A stretch of DNA of 64,000 nt from an uncultured Eubacterium sp. (GTDB lineage: Bacteria > Bacillota > Clostridia > Lachnospirales > Lachnospiraceae): NCBI GenBank assembly GCA_910589595.1, contig CAJUTM010000010.1, forward strand, positions 25,868 through 89,867, in the 5' to 3' direction. A program made the translations under genes and the position numbers. This document shows positions 26,621 to 33,467 of this stretch, in pieces (positions within the stretch are counted from its first letter, which is position 1; every line of letters begins with the position of its first letter). A model generated the notes under the pieces. The model was given only the letters and a program-made list of their open reading frames with translations, did no database searches and was not told the DNA's origin.

Positions 26621-27469
26621 TTATTGCAAAAAACCGACATCTTTTCTGGCATTCTCCAGCGCTTTGCCAATGGATACCGAATGAAATTTCTTAAATTCCC
26701 TTATCAAATGTGATTGGTCGGTATAACCGAATTTGCTGACGGCATCCTGTATTTGAAAATTTCTCTGAAAAAGCGCTTCCTGCCATACATACTGATACCG
26801 TATCAGCGATGATAACGTCTTTGGCGAAACGCCTGTATTTTCCTTAAAGACACGCTCTATCTGACGGTTGCTGACATGAAGCTCACCGGCCAGCTTGTCC
26901 ATCCGCAGATTTCCCCTGTGGCGCAGAATTTCGCCGACTGCTTCTGTAACGATACGGTTTTTCCGCTCCAGCTTCAGATACCGCATTAAAACAGCTTCGA
27001 CTAATGGAAGCCGCTCATTTATGGACGTGATATCAAACAATAAGGGCGCTATTTCCTTTCGGATAGATGAAAAGTGGCTGTCGGCATCGAAAAATCTGTT
27101 CTTGACCCCGCGCATGGATTCTTCCGCAAAATATACTGCGCTCCACGGATAAAAACGAATGGCAAATGTAGAGACAACACAACTTTTTTCAACTTTTCTA
27201 TGCGAATGAAAACTGCTGTCGTTAATACCGCAAAAACTGCTGTTTATATAATTATCCGTAAAATTAACGTCAAAAATAATGTCCATGCACGTATCGGGAA
27301 TAACCGTCGACACCCCATAATCTCCCTGTTCTTCCCAATAAGGCCGCCGGCTTCCCCAAAAACACCTGATATAAGGTTTCAGCACCTCACACGGCTCGTA
27401 TTCCCGATAACTGTCATCGCTCTGAAACGGATTTGCCGTGATTGGACGGTATATCTGAAAAAATTCCAT
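26621..27469 (-). CDS. AraC-family transcription regulator
   Basis: A 282-aa regulator. The first 170 residues resemble the AraC N-terminal DUF6597-type domain (YEPCEVLKPYIRCFWG, VIPDTCMDIIFDVN). The C-terminal 100 residues form the two-helix-turn-helix AraC DNA-binding domain (MDKLAGELHVSNRQIERVFKENTGVSPKTLSSLIRYQYV, then AVSKFGYTDQSHLIREFKKFHSVS). Its target is unknown; candidates are the neighbouring toroid-fold gene or the ABC exporter. Confidence 0.88.
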   Translation of the reverse strand: MEFFQIYRPITANPFQSDDSYREYEPCEVLKPYIRCFWGSRRPYWEEQGDYGVSTVIPDTCMDIIFDVNFTDNYINSSFCGINDSSFHSHRKVEKSCVVSTFAIRFYPWSAVYFAEESMRGVKNRFFDADSHFSSIRKEIAPLLFDITSINERLPLVEAVLMRYLKLERKNRIVTEAVGEILRHRGNLRMDKLAGELHVSNRQIERVFKENTGVSPKTLSSLIRYQYVWQEALFQRNFQIQDAVSKFGYTDQSHLIREFKKFHSVSIGKALENARKDVGFLQ

Positions 27470-27503
27470 TCGCCATTCTCCCTTTGTAATAAGTCCTGTT
27501 CCT

Positions 27504-28157
27504 TTAGAATTCCCTTCTCTTCATAATCTTACCACTTATGGCGCAGGAAACAAGAACTATCGCGGCTGAGACAACAAAAATAAGCAGCTCTGTCACTCCA
27601 CGCCACAACGCAGACAGTGAAGTAAACATTTTCTCCCAGTCAATCCCCAAGGCGTCACAAGCTTTTGAAACCGCATATCCGATTAGAAACAGGAACCCCA
27701 ATGCTATTAAAAAAACAAATTTTCCCCTGTCTGCACCAAACTTAAACTGAAACGGAAATACGACGGCCGCCATTACAAGAAAGAAGGGAATCACCAAAAT
27801 AATACCAGAATAAAATTCCATCTCCGGAAACCTGCCCTCACTTATTACTTTCGACGTGCCTGACATGAGAACAGCTATGAACCACGTGCCGATGTTACAC
27901 AGAACGGCGAATAAGTACTTTTCTCTGACAAATGCTTCCCTCATTACGGGAAGTGTCAGCAGAAACGGGTATCCGTTTTCGCTTTCATCATAGATTACAC
28001 TGCTTATGGCAAAAAAGGAACAGAGCGATGTCATATATCCAATGGCAAATGCCTCGCCTATTTGAAAATTAAGCACAACCGCCGCAACTAACATAAAAAG
28101 CAAAAAATATTTTTGCTGTAGTAATAATCGAAAATCTTTGATTAGCAATCCTTTCAT
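27504..28157 (-). CDS. ABC-2 type transporter permease
   Basis: A 217-aa membrane protein with about six hydrophobic segments, beginning with the typical MKGLLIKDFRLLLQQKYF cytoplasmic start and a Y-D-E-S-E-N-G-Y-P-F motif seen in this exporter family. The ATG overlaps the stop of the ATP-binding gene by four bases, so the two are translationally coupled. With the GntR regulator upstream this makes a standard YtrA-type GntR-ATPase-permease operon, which in other Firmicutes often responds to cell-envelope stress or antibiotics. Confidence 0.85.
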   Translation of the reverse strand: MKGLLIKDFRLLLQQKYFLLFMLVAAVVLNFQIGEAFAIGYMTSLCSFFAISSVIYDESENGYPFLLTLPVMREAFVREKYLFAVLCNIGTWFIAVLMSGTSKVISEGRFPEMEFYSGIILVIPFFLVMAAVVFPFQFKFGADRGKFVFLIALGFLFLIGYAVSKACDALGIDWEKMFTSLSALWRGVTELLIFVVSAAIVLVSCAISGKIMKRREF

Positions 28158-29005
28158 AATTCTCTTCCCCCAATCATAAGTATCATCAAATCATCCATAT
28201 TTCCTTTTTCAACGACAATCTCCGGATAATTTTCCAGATAAAATTGTTTCTCATCAGTCAGACACCGATATCCGTAAGTCTCTTTCTCATATTTCTTTAT
28301 ATATCGCTTGTCAAGCTGCTCAAACTGCTGCGGACTGATTTTCAACAGCGCATAATTGTCAAGAAGACGGTCGGTCTCCTCATGCATCACAATACTGCCC
28401 TCGTTTATCATGTAAAAATCATCACAAAATCCCTCTAAATCCGATGAGATATGAGAGCTGATGAGAATCGTACGCCTCTCGTCCTCTTCCATATAGGCGC
28501 GCAGCAACCCGAGTACTTCTTCACGGGCGATAACGTCCAGCCCCACAGTCGGCTCATCCAAAATCAGCAAATCGGCCTCATGGCTCAGCGCAATGAGAAT
28601 TTTTAATTTTGCTTTCATTCCGGTTGAAAAATCTTTGAGCTTCTTGTTCAGCGGCAGCTCAGATTTTTTACACTGCTCCGTAAATTGCTGCAAATGGAAC
28701 TTCTTATACATCGCCTTTAAAATATGAGTGATATCGCGAACTGTCAGGTAGGAGCTAAATCCGGAGTCCGATAACACCACTCCCAAGCGCTCCCTGTCGG
28801 CAGGCAAAAGCGAGGAAACCTCCTTGCCAAATATTTCTATCGAACCGCCGTCCGGACGGATGAGATTGAGCACCGCCTTAAAAGTCGTACTCTTTCCCGC
28901 CCCATTGCGGCCAATCAGTCCGGTAACACAGCCGCTTCTGACCTCCATACTGCAATTCAGCGTAAAATCATCATAACTCTTTCTTAGATTTTCTATTTTC
29001 AGCAT
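28154..29005 (-). CDS. ABC transporter ATP-binding protein
   Basis: A 283-aa ATPase for the adjacent permease. Visible motifs are Walker A (GLIGRNGAGKSTT), the signature region (LKDFSTGMKAKLKI), Walker B (ADLLILDEPTVGLD) and the switch histidine (ISSHI). The ATG at 29005 is preferred because GGAGG lies six bases upstream; an upstream in-frame start at 29038 has no ribosome binding site. It follows the GntR gene by 39 bp and overlaps the permease gene. Confidence 0.93.
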   Translation of the reverse strand: MLKIENLRKSYDDFTLNCSMEVRSGCVTGLIGRNGAGKSTTFKAVLNLIRPDGGSIEIFGKEVSSLLPADRERLGVVLSDSGFSSYLTVRDITHILKAMYKKFHLQQFTEQCKKSELPLNKKLKDFSTGMKAKLKILIALSHEADLLILDEPTVGLDVIAREEVLGLLRAYMEEDERRTILISSHISSDLEGFCDDFYMINEGSIVMHEETDRLLDNYALLKISPQQFEQLDKRYIKKYEKETYGYRCLTDEKQFYLENYPEIVVEKGNMDDLMILMIGGREL

Positions 29006-29044
29006 ACTTATCCTCCATTCCCAATCACAGTAAAACACCGTTGT

Positions 29045-29416
29045 TCATTCACTCATAAGGATTTCAAACAGGCCGCGGATTTCTTTCTCCGTCAGACCGC
29101 ACCGCTTCGCCTTGGCAATCGCCTGCTCCAAATCCTTTTCAATTTCTTTCTGCCACTCTTCTTTCATCCTCTCGGGATTGGCGGCAGCTACGAACGTTCC
29201 CTTTCCATGAACGGTCACGGTAAAGCCCTCCTGCTCCAGATTATCATAAGCTTTTTTAACTGTAAGAGCACTGATTTTTAACTCCTTAGACAGTGCTCTC
29301 ACAGAGGGGAGCATTGTATCCTCCACCAATTCACCGCTCACAATAGCAACCTTAATCTGCTCCATAATCTGCTCATAAATGGGCACCATGGATGTATTGT
29401 TTATAATAATATGCAT
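29045..29416 (-). CDS. GntR-family (YtrA-type) regulator
   Basis: A 123-aa regulator made of a winged-helix GntR domain (IYEQIMEQIKVAIVSGELVEDTMLPSVRALSKELKISALTVKKAYDNLEQEGF) and a short helical dimerisation tail, as in the YtrA subfamily. It heads the ABC exporter operon, and an unusual repeat array that looks like its operator lies 52-100 bp upstream. Autoregulation of the operon is therefore likely. Confidence 0.93.
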   Translation of the reverse strand: MHIIINNTSMVPIYEQIMEQIKVAIVSGELVEDTMLPSVRALSKELKISALTVKKAYDNLEQEGFTVTVHGKGTFVAAANPERMKEEWQKEIEKDLEQAIAKAKRCGLTEKEIRGLFEILMSE

Positions 29417-29466
29417 ATTGTCTGTCCCCTAATTCTTATAGTAAAGAGCGCGCTTTCTCTTTCTGT

Positions 29467-29517
29467 ATAACAGTATATAACAGATAAGAACAGTTGTCAA
29501 CTGTTTTATACTGTTAT
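29467..29517 (-). promoter_or_regulatory. Probable GntR operator: half-sites at 10-bp spacing
   Basis: AACAG occurs at 29469, 29479 and 29489, and its complement CTGTT at 29501 and 29511. All neighbours on the same strand are exactly 10 bp apart, and the centre is the palindrome AACAGTTGTCAACTGTT. The block lies upstream of the GntR gene and fits an operator for it. Confidence 0.7.
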
Positions 29518-29629
29518 ATTTGTCATTGCCAAATAAAAACATATTGAAAAAACAATCAATTGCCAATATAATATAAGTAAAGAATATTGTAATTTTGTAT
29601 GAGCCATACTTTAGAGGGAGGTGTTAGAA

Positions 29630-29824
29630 ATGGCAACTTCAAGTATTACTAAAAATTTTATCGTTTCTGGTGAAGAGCAAGTAGAGATGTTTGCTAATGC
29701 CATTGAAGAGTCCTATCAGGAGTCGCTTCACAGAGTTCCGACACCTGATATGCGGATAACACATTTACGTGGCTCAGAGGAAGTAAAGAAATTTATGGCA
29801 AAAAGGAAGAAAACAAATGCTTAA
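29630..29824 (+). CDS. Small antitoxin-like protein paired with a GNAT protein
   Basis: A 64-aa charged protein (MATSSITKNF onward, ending in a lysine-rich tail KKFMAKRKKTNA). The start has GGGAGG eight bases upstream. Its stop overlaps the start of a GNAT-family gene by eight bases. Small protein plus overlapping GNAT acetyltransferase is the layout of GNAT-type toxin-antitoxin modules, so an antitoxin role is a reasonable inference. I cannot identify a specific antitoxin fold. Confidence 0.6.
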   Translation: MATSSITKNFIVSGEEQVEMFANAIEESYQESLHRVPTPDMRITHLRGSEEVKKFMAKRKKTNA

Positions 29825-30425
29825 CGATGTTACGGTCTTTAACATTCGTGAATATTTGTCAGCTAAAGACGATAAAGAACTCGGAGAGGAAGAATTACTT
29901 GGACTCCTCTCCGAGTTTTCATGTAGCAGAAACATGGATGTAGAAAGATTTCTAAAAGAACAGTCTGTAGAATTTACTAAAAAAAATCAGTCTGTAACTT
30001 ATCTTGTATTTGCAAATAAAGATGTGGCTTTAGTAGGGTATTTTACAATTACAATCAAACCTATTACTGTAAATACCTGTAGTTTCAGCAATACGATGAA
30101 GCGCAAAATTGCAAGAGTGAGCGAATTGGACAAAGCAAATGATACATACACACTTTCGGCATATTTGATAGCACAATTGGGTAAGAATTTTTCCAGTAAC
30201 ATGGGAGAAAAGATTACCGGAAAACAGCTTTTGCAGGCAGCAATAGATACCATTAAAGAGTTACAGTATATGGCGGGTGGTATGGTTGCTTTCTTAGAAG
30301 CCGATGATAACGAAAAGCTGATTGAATTTTACGAACAAAATGGATTTAAACGTTTTGCAACCAAAGAAGTTCAGGCTGGAACTGAAAACGCACATACGTT
30401 GATTCAATTTTTAAAAGTATTGTAA
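29817..30425 (+). CDS. GNAT-family acetyltransferase-like protein, possible toxin
   Basis: A 202-aa protein with a GNAT-like arrangement: a beta-strand pattern YLVFANKDVALVGYFTITIK, a central TYTLSAYLIAQLGKNF segment, a helix before GGMVAFLEADDNEKLIEFYEQNGFKRF, which matches the C-terminal GNAT motif B (N..L..FYE..GF). Related proteins occur in prophages and mobile islands, sometimes as toxins that acetylate aminoacyl-tRNA. The overlap with the upstream small gene indicates translational coupling. The pair lies in an accessory stretch beside the small hydrophobic toxin-like gene. Confidence 0.7.
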   Translation: MLNDVTVFNIREYLSAKDDKELGEEELLGLLSEFSCSRNMDVERFLKEQSVEFTKKNQSVTYLVFANKDVALVGYFTITIKPITVNTCSFSNTMKRKIARVSELDKANDTYTLSAYLIAQLGKNFSSNMGEKITGKQLLQAAIDTIKELQYMAGGMVAFLEADDNEKLIEFYEQNGFKRFATKEVQAGTENAHTLIQFLKVL

Positions 30426-30778
30426 AAAGAGGAATTGAATGCTGATGAACTCATGACATATAAAAACATAAACCTGCTGAACCAATTTATCCGACAGATA
30501 TTATGTTAGTGGTAAAACTGAACCCCCTTTTGATGTTTTCCTTTAAGAAAAAATTTTTCATATTTTTCTTAAACCAGTATGTCTCTTACATTTATGAAAA
30601 TTATAAACAGGAAAGTAGAAGAAATCAACCATAGTCTGTATAGGGGATATTGCGAAATCTTGAGTTTTCCCATTTTTCAAACTGAAAACACTTTTGTCTC
30701 TAATCCACACTTTTTTGATGTGCCATAAAAAATCTGATACCACACCGCAAAAAAATACAAAGATATCGGATAATATGC
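30426..30778. other. Gene-free stretch with one AT-rich hairpin
   Basis: No supported gene. The only structure is an 11-bp perfect inverted repeat, TTTAAGAAAAA/TTTTTCTTAAA, near 30543-30575, which may end transcription of the GNAT gene. The rest has no ribosome binding site or coherent frame that I can support. Confidence 0.4.
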
Positions 30779-30784
30779 TATAAT
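30779..30784 (+). promoter_or_regulatory. Extended -10 of the small toxin gene
   Basis: TGC-TATAAT, an extended -10, 45 bp before the small gene's ATG. The leader RNA that would start near 30791 carries a GTTGC/GCAAC hairpin before the ribosome binding site. Confidence 0.55.
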
Positions 30785-30829
30785 CTATGTGTTGCTCACC
30801 GACACCCGCAACAGGGAGGAGGTGTTTGC

Positions 30830-30928
30830 ATGGAAGTTGTGATTTCTTTTTTAGTTACTGTTTTGGCTAGTGTAGCCTGCCACTACATCATCAAATGGTT
30901 AGACAGTGACGATAAGAGCAACAACTAA
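30830..30928 (+). CDS. Fst/Ldr-like small hydrophobic peptide, candidate type I toxin
   Basis: A 32-aa peptide: MEVVISFLVTVLASVACHY, then IIKWLDSDDKSNN. It is one membrane helix followed by a Lys-Trp-Leu boundary and a short charged tail, the shape of Fst/Ldr-type toxins, which depolarise or damage the membrane and are held off by an antisense RNA. It has GGGAGGAGG seven bases before ATG, an extended -10 upstream and a strong bidirectional terminator downstream. The opposite strand of the terminator region is where an antisense antitoxin RNA would be sought. It lies in accessory DNA next to the GNAT pair. Confidence 0.6.
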   Translation: MEVVISFLVTVLASVACHYIIKWLDSDDKSNN

Positions 30929-30963
30929 CCTAGTGGTTGCTTTGCCACTATAAAAGAAAAGAA

Positions 30964-31010
30964 GAAGCCCCAAACTGTGCTGCAACACGGTTTGGGGCTT
31001 CGATTTTTGT
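30964..31010. terminator. Strong bidirectional terminator
   Basis: Perfect 12-bp stem GAAGCCCCAAAC/GTTTGGGGCTTC (30964-30975 and 30990-31001), with GATTTTTG after it on the plus side and an A-rich run before it. It ends the toxin transcript and could also end a convergent antisense RNA. Confidence 0.85.
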
Positions 31011-31197
31011 CCGCATGGACTTGTGATTTCTTTTTGCCTATTGGCATTATAGCATATGCAAATTTTAATTACAAGATACATTTTTTCAACAAAAAATTAT
31101 ATCCCTACACCTCAATCCCCCTGAATATTCTAACCTTTCTTGGAAAAACTAACCCTATTCCCGACAAACTAACAGTTTTTGCGAAAGGAGAATCGTG

Positions 31198-32172
31198 ATG
31201 TGTACTGCTGCCACTTACAAGACAAAAGATTTCTATTTTGGGCGAACGTTAGATTATGACTTCTCTTATGGGCACGAAATCGCCATAACTCCAAGAAATT
31301 ATTCTTTTGATTTTCGTGACAAAGGAAAACAGAAAGCTCATTATGCCATGATTGGCATGGCGTATGTATGCGATAATTACCCTTTGTATTATGACGCCGT
31401 AAACGAAAAGGGCTTGGGAGTGGCCGGATTAAATTTTGTCGGCAATGCCGTTTATCGTGAGAAAAAAGAAGGCAAAGACAACATTGCCACGTTTGAGCTT
31501 ATTCCGTGGCTGTTAAGCCGCTGTGCCACCGTCAGAGAGGCAAGGCAGGAGCTCTCCAATATAAACATCTGGAACATTTCCTTTCGCGCTTCTTTACCGC
31601 CCGCCCAGCTTCACTGGATAATTGCAGACAGCAGGGGAGCAATTACTGTCGAAGCGGTCAAAGAGGGCATTCGCATATATGATAATCCGGTGGGCATTTT
31701 AACAAACAATCCGCCGTTTGATATGCAGATGTTTTCCCTCAATAATTTCCGCCACCTTTCCGCAAAAAATCTGCCTGACACTTTTTCCGCCACATTGGAC
31801 TTAAAAGAATACAGCCGCGGGATGGGCGCTATCGGCCTGCCGGGGGATGTCTCTTCCCAGTCCCGTTTCATACGGGCCGCCTTTGTAAAACTAAATTCCA
31901 TTTCCGGTGAAAGCGAACAGGAGAGCGTCAATCAGTTCTTCCATATTCTTAATTCCGTGGAACAACAGCGGGGCTGCTGCGAGACTGAGCCGGACAAATA
32001 CGAAATTACCCTCTACACTTCGTGTTGTAACGCAGAAAAGGGAATTTATTATTATACTACTTATGACAATCATCAAATTAGCGCCGTCGATATGCACAAA
32101 GAGAATTTGGATGCCGGGGAGCTCGTGCGCTATCCGCTGTCGGAGGGAGAACGGATACGGTTTGTGAATTAA
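31198..32172 (+). CDS. bsh: Choloylglycine (bile salt) hydrolase
   Basis: N-terminal nucleophile hydrolase that removes glycine or taurine from bile salts, or in related enzymes opens penicillin V. The 324-aa cytoplasmic protein starts MCTAATYKTKD: Cys2 becomes the catalytic N-terminus after Met removal. The ATG at 31198 is therefore the true start, with AAAGGAG upstream, rather than the overlapping GTG at 31195. Other expected residues appear in order: Arg16 and Asp19 (GRTLDYD), NEKGLGVAGLNF, TNNPPFDMQ and SSQSRFIRAAF with the catalytic arginine. The LPGDVSSQSRF region fits bile salt hydrolases. No signal peptide is present. Confidence 0.9.
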   Translation: MCTAATYKTKDFYFGRTLDYDFSYGHEIAITPRNYSFDFRDKGKQKAHYAMIGMAYVCDNYPLYYDAVNEKGLGVAGLNFVGNAVYREKKEGKDNIATFELIPWLLSRCATVREARQELSNINIWNISFRASLPPAQLHWIIADSRGAITVEAVKEGIRIYDNPVGILTNNPPFDMQMFSLNNFRHLSAKNLPDTFSATLDLKEYSRGMGAIGLPGDVSSQSRFIRAAFVKLNSISGESEQESVNQFFHILNSVEQQRGCCETEPDKYEITLYTSCCNAEKGIYYYTTYDNHQISAVDMHKENLDAGELVRYPLSEGERIRFVN

Positions 32173-32202
32173 TATTTTATCAATGAGCTTTCCCCTAACC
32201 GA

Positions 32203-32240
32203 AAACCGGAGCCGCCTTACGCTGCTCCGGTTTCCTTTTC
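32203..32240. terminator. Terminator after the bile salt hydrolase gene
   Basis: Perfect 10-bp stem AAACCGGAGC/GCTCCGGTTT (32203-32212 and 32224-32233) with an 11-base loop, followed by CCTTTTCTTC. On the minus strand a short T-run also follows, so it could end leftward transcription from 32546-32622. Confidence 0.75.
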
Positions 32241-32520
32241 TTCTTTATGTACCTTATTTTTTTATCCTCTGCGCTTCCATCTTTTCTCTTCTGTGCCCAT
32301 TCGCATTATCCCCTGTATTTCTGCCTTTTCTCTTCTGCACCTCATTTACATTATCTTCTGCACTTCGTTTTTTTCTCTTTGGCAATTAAACTGCATTTTC
32401 TTTTGTACTTAACCCTGTCATCTTTTGTAACGCAGCAATTTTCTCTCTTGTATTTTCTCCTGCCCTCTTTTGTGTTCTGGTTATGTATCTTTCGTATCCC
32501 ATTCTCTTTTGTCCGCTGAG
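32240..32520. repeat. Array of about 12 degenerate 22-23-bp repeats
   Basis: A conserved core, roughly T-N-T-C-T-T-Y-T-G-Y-A on the plus strand (minus strand ACAAAAGA/GCAGAAGA), recurs with its G at 32249, 32271, 32293, 32315, 32337, 32360, 32382, 32405, 32427, 32450, 32472 and 32494, with a last core at 32511. Spacing is 22 or 23 bp until the final step of 17. The period is not a multiple of three and every frame is poor, so it is not a protein repeat. The plus strand is strongly pyrimidine-rich. A purine-rich repetitive RNA, a multi-site operator or a decayed minisatellite are the possibilities. Confidence 0.7.
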
Positions 32521-32545
32521 TTGGAACAAAGAAAATGATGGAATT

Positions 32546-32622
32546 AATATAACACAATCTGACAAAAAAATGTGAAATTTGCGACAGACACATACTTTTT
32601 TGCGACAGAAAGTGATTTTTTT
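32546..32622 (-). promoter_or_regulatory. Third quorum-type promoter, facing the repeat array
   Basis: Bases 32564-32622 are a perfect 59-bp copy of 33678-33736 in front of agrD, with TTGCGACAG repeats at 32579 and 32600 (21 bp apart). On the minus strand an extended -10, TGT-TATATT (32546-32554), lies 27 bases beyond the repeat, exactly as in the agrD promoter. Transcription would run left from about 32539 into the repeat array. No protein gene with a convincing ribosome binding site follows. Confidence 0.7.
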
Positions 32623-33342
32623 CTATTCTCCTAAATAATCAAGCTCATGTAAGCGGTACTTGAATCGGTTCACATATTCCCTGCCGACGGGAATCATCGT
32701 GCCGTCCTGAAATGTAAGCGCCCGATTCTTATATCTGTATACATAATACAAATTGACAATAAAAAATCTGTGACACCGGAAGAGGGCGTGGCTGTCATAT
32801 TTTTTTTCTATTTCATCCAACGTGCCGTTAAGCGTGAAGCTCTCCCCTGCCAATGTATGAACGCATATATTTTCGTCCGTGGATTCAAGGTACGAAACAT
32901 CTTTCAGCAAAACCGTCTTTTTCTCGTCATTGACGATACCGTTTAACTCTCTTTTTTTCTCGTGCAAAATATGACAGGCTTTATGCAAATCTGTCTCAAT
33001 TTGCTCCTGTTTGAGCGGCTTTATGCGGAAATTAATGGGCTGCAGGTCAAAAAGCGGCATTTCCAGTTCCTGTCTGTCGCAAATAAAATCAATCAGACCA
33101 CCTCCCAGCTCTGTGTAATTTCGCAATTCTTTGGCAATATCCCGCTCGTTCTTCTGCGGTGATTCAATATCCAGAAAAATAATATCAAAATAAGGCTTTT
33201 CTGCCAGACATTGTAAAAACTGCTCCACACTAAAAAACGTGTTTAACTGTAACGGAAGATTTTCCTTTCGGAAATACCAGTCTATCCATCCCTCCAACTG
33301 CCTGCACAGGCTTCTGTTTTCATCACAAACTGCAATCTTCAT
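32623..33342 (-). CDS. LytTR-family response regulator (AgrA-type), copy 2
   Basis: A 239-aa response regulator. The receiver domain starts MKIAVCDENRSLC with acidic-pocket residues and the phospho-accepting aspartate in IIFLDIESP. The C-terminal LytTR DNA-binding domain includes LLKDVSYLESTDENICVHT, FTLNGTLDEIEKKY and FRCHRFFIVNLYYVYRY. The start at 33342 has GGAGG six bases upstream. It follows agrD in the same direction, so it probably belongs to the agrD transcript. It is a paralogue of the regulator at 34994-35719. LytTR proteins usually bind paired 9-bp direct repeats 21-22 bp apart, like those found at three places here. Confidence 0.92.
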   Translation of the reverse strand: MKIAVCDENRSLCRQLEGWIDWYFRKENLPLQLNTFFSVEQFLQCLAEKPYFDIIFLDIESPQKNERDIAKELRNYTELGGGLIDFICDRQELEMPLFDLQPINFRIKPLKQEQIETDLHKACHILHEKKRELNGIVNDEKKTVLLKDVSYLESTDENICVHTLAGESFTLNGTLDEIEKKYDSHALFRCHRFFIVNLYYVYRYKNRALTFQDGTMIPVGREYVNRFKYRLHELDYLGE

Positions 33343-33423
33343 CCTTTTCCTCCTTTGGAACGGTTGCCTCATCTTATTCCCCGCCTGAAACAACATGTAA
33401 GGTAAAGTTTTCTCCTTTGTTGG

Positions 33424-33456
33424 GGGATACGGCGACGGTATGCCGCCATATCCCCA
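33424..33456 (-). other. Hairpin between agrD and the second LytTR regulator
   Basis: GGGGATACGGCG and GCCGCCATATCCCC can form a stem of about 12 pairs with no clear T-run. In the agrD transcript it would lie just past the agrD stop and could set the ratio of agrD to regulator mRNA. Confidence 0.5.
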
Positions 33457-33467
33457 CTCCGTTTCAA

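Noticed and set aside
30558..30743. 61-aa minus-strand ORF upstream of the small toxin
   Set aside because: No ribosome binding site, AT-rich low-complexity sequence, and it covers an intergenic hairpin.
31195..31197. GTG start for the bile salt hydrolase
   Set aside because: The enzyme needs Cys directly after the initiator Met to form the N-terminal nucleophile; only ATG at 31198 gives this.
32240..32520. CRISPR array
   Set aside because: Repeats are degenerate, with a 22-23-bp total period and no unique spacers between identical repeats, and no cas genes are nearby.
32351..32593. 80-aa minus-strand ORF over the repeat array
   Set aside because: It starts inside the promoter repeats, has no ribosome binding site, and its Lys/Arg-rich sequence simply follows the purine-rich composition. 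The 22-bp repeat shifts frame at each unit. A 38-codon frame starting near 32504 has the same weakness.
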